Of a DNA stretch of 64,000 nt, positions 39,102 through 49,951 are shown one piece after another (position 1 is the stretch's first letter; each line of letters opens with the position of its first letter). This DNA comes from Heterodera schachtii (taxonomy: Eukaryota; Nematoda; Chromadorea; Rhabditida; Heteroderidae). Where the stretch lies: the NCBI GenBank assembly GCA_023374025.1, contig SIJG01000003.1, forward strand, positions 1,388,959-1,452,958, read 5' to 3'. Both the position numbers and the translations under genes were made by a program. The notes under the pieces are model-generated. The model was not told the DNA's origin and did not search any database. It worked only from the letters and a program-made list of their open reading frames with translations.

Positions 39102-40224
39102 GGGAGTCTTCGTTTTTACCTCTTCTGTTTTTAAAAAATGGTTTTATATTTCGTGTTCTCTTTTCGTCGGCAATAAATTTATAAAAATCTACCCCTTCGG
39201 ACCCTATGAATTGAATTTGAGTTTTAGTTTAATTGTTTTGGTCTGCTTTTTCCCAAAGAGCAGTACTAAATGGCTAATATATTGTGGAGGGATTGAAAAA
39301 AGAGAAAAAAATATGAATTTTAAAAACATTACAATTTTTGCAACCCTAAAAGTTTCTCAATATAAAAGTGAAAAACCCAAACAAGAAATTATTAGCAAAT
39401 AGTCCCCAAAGCGACCAAAATCGCTTCATAAATTATTTTGAAATACTTAAATATTAAGGATTTTTATAGGCAATGCAAGAGAAATTCAGATAATGACTTT
39501 AAAAAATATTAATGATTGCTTGAGATGAATGTTATGAGCAGGGCGAGGATTTTTTAGGTTTTTATTTTTTATGCCTTATTTTGATGAGAAAAACATAAAA
39601 ACCACTTAGAATGGCGTTTATTACTTGAAACAAACAAAAAAGAGAAATGCACAGCCCTTAAGAATTGAAATTTCGAATTTTTATGACAAACATTTCAATA
39701 GTAAAAAAATACAATATCAAACGGTTGGATCAAGTGCAATGACAATAAAAAAGATAGAATAATACTTGGACAGGGCGAGGATTTTTAGCTTTTTATTTTT
39801 TTAGGACTTTGTTTCGATGAGAAAAGCATTAAAACATATCCACAAAAATAAAAAAGTACGCTTTCAAATTTTCCAAAATTCACATTCAAAAATTAAATTT
39901 TCTTTTTTTTATTTTAAAAAAATATTTTAAAAACATTTTTTTATATACTCTCATATAAAAGAAGCATTTCATTTGAGAAATAAAGTAAGTTGCAATTGGA
40001 AGAAAAAAATAAAACTATTTGCATTGTTCTTTATTTATTTTCAAAAAACAAAGTTTTTTTTTTATGTTGCACCCAAATTTTAACAATTTCGTCAACTATT
40101 TTCCCTCTTATTCTCCCTATTATGGGACTTTCCGCCCCTTAAAATCCTCGGTTTAATTATGAGATTAAAGCATAGTGGCGTTTTTCACTTGACACACGCA
40201 CATTCATTCAATTGCATTTGGCAA
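39102..40224. other. Intergenic, nothing firm
   Basis: The phrase CAGGGCGAGGATTTTTTAGG...TTTTTATTTT at about 39540 recurs near 39771, with similar sequence around it, a diverged direct repeat of about 235-bp spacing. A plus-strand AT-rich frame at 39073-39402 overlaps the end of the TIR element and is probably not a gene. Confidence 0.35.
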
Positions 40225-43200
40225 TTATTGAGGATTTGTATGAGTACGAATATTGTTCGTTATAATTGGTTGACGCTGCAAACTCTGTACCGGTGTCACT
40301 TGGTGATGATTAGGCCCAAACACGGATTGGTACGCTCTACGGTACACAGAACTGTAGGCAATTAATTCCATTAGCCAATTTATTTACAAATAAATATTTT
40401 TTTTATTTTTAATAAAAATCTAAATATATAAATAAATTTTTAATACAATTTTTGGACCTGGTAATGAAAAGAACGGGCGCACTGCTGCAATGGCCCAACA
40501 AAAAGAAGGCATAAGCAACGGGACGAGCAATGTGCGAAAGCGTAAATGCACTCAAATTGAACCACCCGAAGACAAATTGGGTGCAAATAATTGTCTTAAA
40601 AATTGTTAATTAAGAATCTTTTTATTATTGAGATTTAAAAAACAAAACAAACTCCGATGTTAAAGATGAGATTGATGGACATAATTAAACTGACTGAACG
40701 AATCAAACGTTTGCTTTGTTCGTCCGTTAAAGCTAAATGTCAATTTGGTAAAACAAATTGTCATAACATTATTCAGAAATTTCTACATATTACCTAATGC
40801 ACAGATTTTTGAGAAATTTCATAAAAAAATTCAAAAATTTAGGTGTTTGGGCAAAATAATTGCCAAAAAATAAACAAAAGTTCTTTTTTGGGTCAAAATG
40901 ACAAATCCGGTTATTTTAAAAACTTTCTGGTGGCTTTATTTTTGTTGGGTAATTTTTTTTTTTCAATGGAAGCTGTACTTTTATCTCAGGTTATGTTCAA
41001 ACAAAAATACTAATTTGACGCCTTAAATGTTTGGATTTCAAATTTTTTTGTAAATTTGAAATTTTTTGTGCCCATTATTTAATTATCATTTACTAACATT
41101 GACGCCACCAACTGATCAGCCAAAGCATTGCGTAGCACAAAACTTCAGCAACCACAATAACGAACATGCTAAAAACTGTGTAGCCAATGATTTCAGGTTG
41201 ACTTGCCGGGTCGGAAAGTTCACATCTGACCAATCTGTGAAAAAAGAAACAAAATCAATTAAAATGGATCATTTGCCCTAATTGATTGACCAACGAACTT
41301 TTCCCAGTGCTTGGAACAGCCGTAATAATCCACGCATTTATCAACAATCACTTTGATCAAACAGATAGTGATCAGCACTTTGAAAATTGGATATTTCCCG
41401 CTCATATCGTACCTGGAAATGCGATTAATATTGAGATTTTTTTAGTCCTAAAATTTCATCACTGTCAATTTACCAAATTGGAAATGAAACGGCCATCAAT
41501 CGTTCCACTCCGATGCACAATTGCAATATCATTGCCATCACACAAGCTGATCGGCTGATGAATTGGATCCAAAAGCATGTGCCAAGTGTGATGAAATTGA
41601 TGTCAAAAAGAAAATGACAATTTTGACACAAAATCCGATGAGAAGAAAAATGGCAAAGAAAGCGTACAAAGCGATCAGAACATTGCATTGGGAGTGAATC
41701 GATCTGTCAAGAAAAAACAATTAAATATTGGGTTGCAACCCTGACGCCGGGGTTGGAAAACTCAACCCTGCAGCATTTCAATCACTGGACTCAATTCTCC
41801 GGCATTCCAATTACTTGGATTCAAACTCACCAATTCTTCTGCATTTCTATCAATTCGTAAATCTTTGAATTTTTTGCATTTTTGGGAAATATTTTGCAGA
41901 AGAATCAACAAAAGTTCCTTTTTTGGTAAAAATGACAAAAACCGGTTAATTTAAAAATTTCCGGCTCTTAATTTTTTTTGGGTGAATTTTTTCAAACATT
42001 TCAATGGAAGCTCTATATTTATCTTAGGATTTATGTTCAAACAAAAATAACATTATTATTTGACGCCTTAAATATTTTGGGTTTCAATTTTTTTTAATTT
42101 GTGAAATTTTTTGTGCCCATGATTTTTAATGATGATTCACTGACAATGATGCCACCAACTGATCAGCCAAAGCATTGCGTAGCACAAAATTTCAGCAACC
42201 ACAGTAATGAGCATATTATTAACTGTGTAGCCAATGATTTCGGGTTGACTTGCCGGGTCGGCAAGTTCACATCTGACCAATCTGTGAAAAAAAGAAACAA
42301 AATCAATTAAAATGTATCATTTTCCGAATTGACTAACTTTTCCCAGTGCTTGGAACTGCCGTAATAATCCACGCATTTATCAACAATCACTTTGATCAAA
42401 CAGATAGTGATAAGCACTTTGAAAACTGAATATTTCCCGTTCATATTGTACCTGAAAATATGGTTAATATGGATATTAATTTTCAAATCCCAAATTTGAT
42501 CACTATCAGATTACCAAATTGGAAATGAAATGGCCATCAATCGTTCCACTCCGATGCACAATTGCAATATGATGGCCATCACACAAGCTGATCGGCTGAT
42601 GAATTGGATCCAAAAGCATGTCCCGAGTGTGATGAAATTGATGCCGAAAAGGAAAATGACAATTTTGACACAAAATCCGATGTGGATAAAAACGGCAAAG
42701 AAAGCGTAAAAAGCGATCAGAATATTGCATTGGGAGTGAATCGATCTGTAAAACAATAAATAATTATAATACATGAAAAAAGGGGGTGTCGCAGCGAAGA
42801 AGAGAGAAATTTTTGAAAAATTTGACTAATTTCTTTAAAAAAATCCATTAATAACTTAAAAATTTTCCAAGGCGGCGCGGCGCTTATGGAAAAAGCGCGT
42901 TGCAAAAAGCGGTGTGAAAACTCGTCGCAAATTGGCTCAAACTTGCAAAAATTGGCCTTTTTGATGAAATATGTCCTAAAGACTCGAAGTGGAGTAAAGA
43001 TTTACAATAGTAATAATAATAACAATAATATAATAATAATAAATTTAAAAATTTTTAAGGGTGCGTTTTTTTCTCGAAAACCCCCAAAATATGCTTTTAT
43101 ATGCACTAAAAATCTTCACCAAACCAAAAAATTTTAACCTAGAAATGCTATTTTTGAACCCCTTTCTTCGTATAATATGCGCAGAAACAATATGCAAAAT

Positions 43201-43460
43201 TATACAATTTATAACCCTAATAATAATATTTTGAAACCTTTATAAAAACGCACTTTGATTTGACGGTCACATAGACAAGTGACGCATTTAGCGCAATTCC
43301 GAAAAAGCAAATCAGCGTAATTATCCCACTAATTGCAACTTCGACGGACACAAAACCAGCCTCATCCTTTGACTAAACAAATAGTAATGAAAAAGATTAT
43401 TAATTCTGTCACATCTTTAATTATTATTGTTACCTGTTGATCAGTTAGATTTGATGACAT
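40225..43460 (-). CDS. Seven-transmembrane chemoreceptor, srsx-like, 323 aa
   Basis: Eight exons join in frame: 43460-43434, 43372-43254, 42745-42515, 42451-42338, 42281-42145, 40732-40653, 40594-40458, 40351-40225 (972 nt). The product starts MSSNLTDQQ; TM1 contains FFGIALNASLVYVTV; TM2-TM3 end in the GVERLMAISFPIW motif typical of nematode Srsx receptors; TM4 contains VLITICLIKVIV; TM5 contains VVAEILCYAMLWLI; TM6 contains LIMSINLIFNIG; TM7 is FTLSHIARPVAYAFFLL followed by SVYRRAY. All splice sites are GT-AG. Between exons 5 and 6 lies a second set of exons 3-5. The likely role is chemosensory signalling in neurons. Confidence 0.85.
41098..41703 (-). pseudogene. Duplicate exon cassette (TM2-TM5) of the receptor
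   Basis: Exons 3', 4' and 5' lie at 41703-41474, 41412-41299 and 41234-41098. Their lengths are 230, 114 and 137 bases against 231, 114 and 137 in the main set, with all splice sites kept and the same phases. The missing base in exon 3' (CTTTTTGACATC for CCTTTTCGGCATC) shifts the frame before the ERL motif. Without that deletion the cassette could replace exons 3-5. It arose by a tandem duplication of about 1.04 kb. Confidence 0.8.
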
Positions 43461-44177
43461 AACTATTATTAATTAAATTCCTAAAAACAGTTAGTGATTC
43501 ATTAAAAATAATGTTATTGGTTGTAGAAAATGTGTCAAAAAAAAATTCGAAACTTTTCTTCATAATTTTTTCAATGGTTTTTCATTATAAGAAAGATAAA
43601 AAGTACACCCTGACTACATTCATGAATGTACGTACATCTTTAAATTTTGATGTTTATTGGTTTTCTTGGCCTTTTCTTAATTAGGCAATCATAACGATTC
43701 ATTAGGAAAGAACTGGTGCACTTTTAAATTAGTTGCAGAAGGCATTTAAAAAATGACAACGAAGCTAGCGTCATATATCAGTTTGTTTGTATAAAGAAAA
43801 AAGCAAAATTTGTATTTAGAACACAAACAAAAATATTTATAGCTATTACGTCACATTTTTTTAAATTTTCGTTATTAAAAATTTTTTTAATTTTTTGGTA
43901 TTGGTAATAAAAAAAGAATTGGCTTTTTTCCCATTAAAAATTCACTTTCCCATTGAATATTAATAAACCATAAATTTTTGAAAGCCTTTAAAAGTTAAAA
44001 AAATTTAGATTCATCCCAAATTTTTATTTGTTTTGAATAATTTAATTTAATGATTTGGTGATCTTTTAAAGTTTTATTTAAATTGATTTATTACTTCAAA
44101 AAATCAAAAATATTGAATTGAAGGAAAAATTCATAATTTTTTAACTAACTTTTTAAAAAATTCGGAGTTTTAAGGTT
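43461..44177. other. Upstream region of receptor gene
   Basis: AT-rich, with no open frame of interest. It should contain the receptor promoter, which I cannot recognise. It ends where the LINE fragment begins. Confidence 0.35.
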
Positions 44178-46145
44178 AAAATGGGCGACGAATTGTCAGA
44201 ATGTTTCAGAATATTTTCAGGAATGCCCCAGGGAAGTGCCTTAGGGTCATTACTCTTTTTAATTTTTATAAATGATCTGCCGTCCTTTATTACAAATGAA
44301 GCGGTCGGCATCATTGGCATAAAAATGTATGCCGATGATGTTAAATTATATTATGCCCATGAAAATGTTGATCATTCAAATCAGTTGAATAAAGCAATTG
44401 AGACTTTGGAAAAATGGTCAAAAATAAATGGGATAGAAATTACAACTGAAAAAATGTTTTATTCTTTATTTAGGGAAAAATAACAAGAAAAAAGAATATT
44501 TTATTAACTCAAAAAAGATTTCAGAATCGGATAATGTTCGTGTGATCTGGGCATTATAATTGACTCGAAACTGAGTTTTTCAGAACATATTAACAAAATT
44601 GTACGAAATGCATATCTTAGAATTTTCCAGATTTTGAGAGTGTTAAAAACCAGGGAAATAAAGACTCTAACAGCAGCCTATAAAACTTTTGTTCGACCTC
44701 AATTAGAATATGCTACAGAAGTTTGGAACCCTAATTTAAAAAAGATATAGATAAAATTGAGCGTGTACACAAATTTTTCACAAGAAAAGCATTTAGAAAA
44801 TGTGGTTTTACGTACAAAAAATACAGGGAAAGATTAAAATCACTGAATTACACAAATTAGAAGAAAGAAGAAAAATCAATGATTTAACAACATCTTTTAA
44901 AATTATTAAAGGGTTAACCAGTAGCGGTGCGCCGTGACTGAAAAAACCCATGAACCGTGAACCGTGACCGTGAATTGACCCCGTGAATAGTGACCGTGAC
45001 CGTAATTGGTACCGTGAATCGTGACCGTGATCCAAAAACCCGTGAAATTCACGGTTTTCGTGACCTGTGACCGTGAATTTTTTGAATTTAACGGCGAATT
45101 TTTTTTTGCCTTTTCACCGTCTTTTTTTGAGGTATGCTTTTCCAAATGATTTGAAAAACATTTTCGATATATTTCTTTGTATATCTGTTTGAAAAATTAT
45201 TCAATGATTCCATCAAAATCTTTTTTATGTCATTTTACAACATTATTTTTTTTGTAAAAAAATTGTTCAAATTTTTTTTTCAAGAAAATTAAGGATTTTA
45301 GGGTCGGGCTGTGCCGATAGGCGCTGCCGGGAAATTTTATGAAAATTTCAGTGCAATTTATTAACAGAAATTGTACAAAAATTGCTATGTTTTGAAAAAA
45401 ATTAAAAAAAAATTTCAGATTTTTTGTCAAAAATTTCGAAAAATTTTGCGGTCTAATCGATTCCGACCTTTTTTATTGTTATGTGTTTGGGAGCTATGAG
45501 ACATATTACCCAATTTTTAGGAAAAATAGGGGTTTTAGTGGGAAATTTGAAAATTTGTTGGGATTTGTTAACTGCTTCTGCCTTCGAAGTGTGAAATTTT
45601 CAATTTTATCCAGTGTAAATTTTTCAGGAAATAACCGTGAATTGGTACCGTGAATCGTGACCGTGAGTGAAAAAACCCGTGAAATGCACGGTAACCGTGA
45701 CCGTGACCGTGAATCACGACGCACCTCTACTATTAACCAGCCTCGATGCTGGGAAAAGTTTCTTTTTCTCAGAAAGGCCCAGGAGGGCTTTACTTTTACG
45801 AGTAAAGCGCCACACGGCCAAAACTCAAAACAATTTTTTCAATAGAATAGTAAAAAACTGGAATAACCTTCCAGTGGTAGCGGTGCAAATTAATAAGGCA
45901 AAGGAATTCAGGGGTTTACTAAAAGTAATGAGTTCTGAGTAGGAATATTCATGTGCATATTTACATTTTATATAATTACCTGTGAATTTTAACTTTTGAT
46001 TTATTTTAATTTTATTTTTATTACGGTATTCATTCTGTATTTTTTTATTGATCATTTTTATTTGTTTGTTTTCCTTTTGGCACCATGTAAGAGCACTAAT
46101 GTGCCTTTGGTTTGCTCGATAAATTAAATTAAATTTAATTTCATC
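44178..46145 (+). mobile_element. 5'-truncated LINE (Jockey/CR1-type RT)
   Basis: The fragment opens inside the RT: SGMPQGSALGSLLFLIFIN, then MYADDVKLYY. After a frameshift near 44480 come LDSKLSFSEHINKIV and KTFVRPQLEYATEVWNP, then KINDLTTSFKIIKGLTS. A hAT-like MITE interrupts at 44922-45732, after which the frame resumes (LDAGKSFFFSERPRRALLL) and ends at 45942. The 3' tail carries a TAAATTAAATTAAATTT run near 46120, as in many LINEs. It lacks endonuclease and the first RT blocks, so it is dead on arrival. Confidence 0.8.
44922..45732. mobile_element. hAT-like MITE inside the LINE
   Basis: It is 811 bp with an exact 8-bp target duplication TTAACCAG (44914-44921 and 45733-45740). The ends TAGCGGTGCGCCGTGA and TCACGACGCACCTCTACTA are imperfect inverted repeats. 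Both ends are built of ACCGTGACCGTGAA-type short repeats; the core near 45303-45335 is a GC-rich CGGGCTGTGCCGATAGGCGC hairpin. Removing the insert restores the LINE frame exactly. Confidence 0.85.
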
Positions 46146-46181
46146 TTAAAATAAGATTATAAAATGATATTCTAATTGTCA

Positions 46182-46473
46182 ATGGTTTTGTTTGGGTTGT
46201 ATATTTGTGGTACAGTCCAATCGGAATCCGTGTTTTGTCCACGCTACAGAAATCCAATTGAGTGTGGGACACCGAAAATTTATGATGGCATCCGCACCAT
46301 TTAATTGGTAAATTATTTCAAAACAATTTGCATTTTGAAAACGAATAATTAAAAAATAAAATTAAACTTAAAAGGTGTCAATGGTCGAGGTTAACCAACA
46401 GTTACCAGTGGAATACATTGAACATTAACTTACGATACTGTAGCAGAAAAACACTCGCTGGATGCATGGTAGC
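46182..46473 (+). CDS. Candidate small secreted Cys-rich protein, interrupted
   Basis: The ATG at 46182 opens a short leader (MVLFGLYICGTVQS) followed by ESVFCPRYRNPIECGTPKIY. A TAA follows at 46302, just before a GTAAAT donor. After the acceptor TTAAAAG (about 46372) an open stretch follows (CQWSRLTNSYQWNTLNINL...YCSRKTLAGCMV), reaching the gypsy insertion. A one-base shift before the donor would join the two exons. The six or so cysteines and leader suggest a secreted peptide. The gypsy LTR lies two codons before what would be the stop. The gene model is tentative. Confidence 0.3.
46469..46473. repeat. Target-site duplication GTAGC, left
   Basis: GTAGC is repeated exactly at 51127-51131 across the gypsy element. 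Confidence 0.9.
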
Positions 46474-46723
46474 TGTTATGCCGGAGAGTCCGAAGAGAAT
46501 AAATAATAAATATTTATTCCAAATTAAAAGGGACAAGGCACACAAATATATTGATTGGGGTCAAGCACAAGGGAATACAATAAAATGAATGAATGACTGG
46601 AAGAGAACAACAAGGGGGAGGAAAATGGGAGGATATTTAAGGACAAATGGAATGGGGTCAAAATGATGACGTGGCAAATGGGACAGAATGCCAAATACAA
46701 TTTAAATATGACCCGTCCTAACA
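46474..46723 (-). repeat. 3' LTR of the gypsy element
   Basis: This is the 250-bp copy. It matches 50878-51126 except for one extra G in the run near 46613. Confidence 0.95.
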
Positions 46724-46754
46724 CCTCCCTCATCAAAAAGAATCGGTTTGTCCA

Positions 46755-47815
46755 TCATCCCGGCGAATAGCGCTGAGGAGGGCGTCTGTTTCTTTTTGGC
46801 CGTCCTTCGGGAGTTCTTGGCACTTCTTCGTCGGTGGGTCCGTCGTTCAGTGGCTCCGGTGTGTTGGCGCGCATAGGAAGTTGAACTTCAGCCGGCCGAT
46901 CAGGGTTTTCTACCACTGTCGGGGCCAGAGGAAGCCCAAATGCTTCATTAAGCATATCCAAGGGGTCTTCCTCAATGTCCGGCGTGTGACGAACCAACAT
47001 TTGGTTCCATGGAACCTACCAGACGATCCGTCGGAAAATGATACGTCGTAAATCACACCTTTCCGTTGGGTGACACGTCCGGCTTTCCATGGTTGAGAAA
47101 TTCGATGTCGGGCAAAAACTTTGCCATTGACCATGAATTCTCTTGGTTGTGCCCCGTGACGGCGATTGAAACTCTTCTCCATCGCTTCGTCACGTTCGAT
47201 TATTGGGCGCCGTTTGGGCCGCAGAAGGTCCAAAGTCGTTCGGATTTTCCTCTGCATGAACATTTCAGCAGGGCTCTTGTTTCCAGCCAGCGACTCATTA
47301 GGAGTGGTACGATAAGTTGTCAAAAACGTGTCCAACCTGTTCGCTACCCCCTTCTTTTTCAACTTTCTAAACGTCCGTTTGAAAGTGTCGACAAACCGCT
47401 CTGCCTGTCCATTCGACATTGGACAGTACGGTGCCGAAAACAGATGGGAAATTCCATTCTTTTTTGTGAATTCTTTAAATTCATTTGAAGTGAATTGTGT
47501 CCCATTGTCGGTGACAAGCGTTTCTGGTAGCCCATGTCGAGAGCACAGATAACGAATTTTGTCAATCGTCGCTGCTGATCCGGTGGAGCTCATCTCAAAG
47601 ACTTCTGGCCATTTGGAAAATGCGTCTACACAAATTAGGTACATTTTTCCAAAGAAAGGCCCTGCATAGTCCATATGCACTCGTTTCCATGGGCCGTCTT
47701 CTTTTGGCCAAGAGTGGAGAAGAGTTTTTACCGGTGCTTTTGCTTCTTCAGCGCAAGCTTGGCAATGATCGAACGAAGTCTTCGATTTGTTGGTCCATCC
47801 CAGGCCAATAAACAT
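46755..47815 (-). CDS. Integrase part of gypsy pol (frameshifted)
   Basis: This frame holds the zinc-finger cysteines (HCQACAEEAKAP), the catalytic core with HMDYAGPF, VTDNGTQF and the glutamate in GQAERFVDTFK, and a C-terminal part ending RPKRNRRPPQRYSPG. The tail (46755-47000) is in another frame from the core. At its right end a frame change near 47780 separates it from the HH part of the zinc finger. It inserts element DNA into the genome; as sequenced it cannot be made in one piece with RT. Confidence 0.8.
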
Positions 47816-49031
47816 ATTGCCTGGCCAGATTTTTCATGCGTTTCATTCCCGGGTGTCCCTGGTGCAATTGCTGCAAGACTTCCTTCTGAAGTGATGCGGG
47901 GATCACCACCCGGTCCGCATAAATAATGCATCCATTCTCAATTGATAAGGCTTCTCGCCTGCGGTGAAATGGAATGATTTCAGAAGACATATTCTTTGAA
48001 GTGGGCCATTGAGTGCGAAGGTACTTCACGACCTTATTGAGCACTTCATCTTTTCCAATCTCATCAATTATTTGATCGGAATTCAACGGAAATTGCTTTA
48101 CAACAGCATTCAAAAATTCCGTTTCCACATTAATCAAATTGGCCACGATCACTTCGTCTTCTTCAATTGGAGTCTTCGAGATCAACCGAGACAACACATC
48201 GGCTTGTCCGAACTCCGTTGTGTTTTGATATTCGATATCAAAATCATAAGCGAGCAAAATCAATGCCCAGCGTTGCAATCGATTGGCGGTGCAGGATTTA
48301 ATTCCCTTTTTGTTGCCAAAAATGGACAACAAAGGTTTATGATCCGTTTGCAGGATAAAATGCCTTCCGTAAAGGTATTTGTGGAATTTTTGCACGGCAT
48401 AAATTAAGGCTAGGCCTTCCTTTTCAATTTGTGCGTAATTCCTTTCTGCTGGAGCCAACGAATGCGACGCATGCGCGATGGCCTTGATGCTTCCATCCGC
48501 ATAACGATGCGAGATAACTGCTCCGATACCATGCTCAGAAGCATCAGCGGACACAATTATTTCTTGTGATGGGTCATAATGTGTGAGCAGTTGGTCCGAC
48601 TGAAGCGTGCCAATGACCTGATCAAAGGCTTTCTGACATTCGCTGGACCAATTCCAGACAGTGTCCTGCTTTAAAAGGTCGTCCAATGGTTGGCGAATGA
48701 ACCGCAAATTCTTGACGAATTGTTGGTAGTGGTTAACCATTCCCAAAAATGATCGGAGAGTGGAAACATTGGTTGGAATGGGCATCCTTCGGATTGCCTC
48801 AATTTTGGTTGCGTCGGGCCTTCGGCCATCCTTATCAATGATGAACCCGAGGAATTTGATTCGTTCTTTGCCAAAAGAACACTTCTCAGGCTTAATGCGA
48901 AAGCCAAAATTGTCAATTCTTTTGAAGACTTCTGCCAAATGAGTCCAATGTTCTTTCCGCGTCCGGCTCACAACAATCACATCATCCAAATAAGCGATGG
49001 CAAATGGACAATCTGCCAACATTGAATCCAT
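47748..49031 (-). CDS. RT (second half), RNase H and integrase N-terminus
   Basis: It starts after a frame change near 49010. The catalytic AYLDDVIVVS motif is present, then thumb, connection and RNase H (VSADASEHGIGAV, QTDHKPLLSIF). The integrase N-terminal HH pair follows (HQGHPGMKRM). The frame is lost near 47750, between the HH and CC of the zinc finger. All visible catalytic residues are intact. Confidence 0.85.
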   Translation of the reverse strand: MDSMLADCPFAIAYLDDVIVVSRTRKEHWTHLAEVFKRIDNFGFRIKPEKCSFGKERIKFLGFIIDKDGRRPDATKIEAIRRMPIPTNVSTLRSFLGMVNHYQQFVKNLRFIRQPLDDLLKQDTVWNWSSECQKAFDQVIGTLQSDQLLTHYDPSQEIIVSADASEHGIGAVISHRYADGSIKAIAHASHSLAPAERNYAQIEKEGLALIYAVQKFHKYLYGRHFILQTDHKPLLSIFGNKKGIKSCTANRLQRWALILLAYDFDIEYQNTTEFGQADVLSRLISKTPIEEDEVIVANLINVETEFLNAVVKQFPLNSDQIIDEIGKDEVLNKVVKYLRTQWPTSKNMSSEIIPFHRRREALSIENGCIIYADRVVIPASLQKEVLQQLHQGHPGMKRMKNLARQYVYWPGMDQQIEDFVRSLPSLR

Positions 49032-49464
49032 AATGGATTGAAAAATGCCAGGAGCATGACTTCACTCCGAATGGCAACCGCTGGTACTCAAAATTACCAC
49101 GGTGTGTTGCGATCGTACACAATTCTTTTGATCCCTCTTCCAATTCGATTTGATGATACGCATCTCGGAAATCGATTTGAGAGAAAATTTGTCCTCCGTT
49201 TAATGTCGCAAAAATGTCCTCAGGCACTGGCAACGGGTGCTGATTCGACAGCAAAACATTATTAAGACCCGTTGAAAAGTCAGCACATACACGTGCCGAA
49301 CCAGTAGCCTTTTTGACGACCACTATAGGTGCTGCCCACCGAGTGTGGTCAACAGGACGGATGACATTTGCAGCCAAAAGTCGGTCCAATTCAGCTTCAA
49401 CAACCAACTTGGTGTTGTATGGAACCGGACGAGGTCTGCAATACACTGGCTTTGCGTCAGCCAT
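48982..49464 (-). CDS. RT, first half
   Basis: It encodes the fingers/palm start of a Ty3/gypsy RT (YCRPRPVPYNTKLVVEAELD; FSQIDFRDAYHQIEL with the first catalytic Asp; LPFGVKS). The frame is lost at 48982-49031, just before the AYLDD block, by one base. Confidence 0.8.
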   Translation of the reverse strand: MADAKPVYCRPRPVPYNTKLVVEAELDRLLAANVIRPVDHTRWAAPIVVVKKATGSARVCADFSTGLNNVLLSNQHPLPVPEDIFATLNGGQIFSQIDFRDAYHQIELEEGSKELCTIATHRGNFEYQRLPFGVKSCSWHFSIHYGFNVGRLSICHRLFG

Positions 49465-49951
49465 TAGTGAAAGGCCGCGCTTTTGCCTTTGTACAGTGGC
49501 CCAAATTTGTCGAGAAGACCTTAGGGAACTTCGCCCTGAGTCTGATCAGTGTTTCATCAACAACAGACTCTTCCTTTTTGACATTATTCACATTCAATGT
49601 CATGGCCACTTTCTTTCTGACGTCGTCCATGAGGCCAAAAGCATCCAACATTTCGATGCCAAACAAATTTAATGACCCTCTCTTGGCGACGTAAAATTGC
49701 CCTTTTCGGATTATCCCTCCGAATTCGAACTCAGCCTCCCCTTTTCCAAGAAGGGTGCATTTTGTTCCGTCGTGGTATTTCGCTTCAACATTGCATGGAC
49801 TCAGCTTCGGTTTTCCAATTGCTTCATGGGTCTCTTCATTGACCACTACAACCTCAGCACCTGAGTCCAGCGCGAATTCCACAGAATTGCCATTCATTTT
49901 AATAGGGCATTCAATCAGCCGTTTCGGTTGGTTCACCGAATTGATCAGCAC
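49457..49951 (-). CDS. Protease region of gypsy element
   Basis: It encodes an aspartic protease with VEFALDSGAEVVVV as the active-site loop. It overlaps the gag end by seven bases in another frame, so a programmed frameshift is possible here. A second shift to the RT frame occurs near 49460. Confidence 0.75.
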   Translation of the reverse strand: MLINSVNQPKRLIECPIKMNGNSVEFALDSGAEVVVVNEETHEAIGKPKLSPCNVEAKYHDGTKCTLLGKGEAEFEFGGIIRKGQFYVAKRGSLNLFGIEMLDAFGLMDDVRKKVAMTLNVNNVKKEESVVDETLIRLRAKFPKVFSTNLGHCTKAKARPFTNG

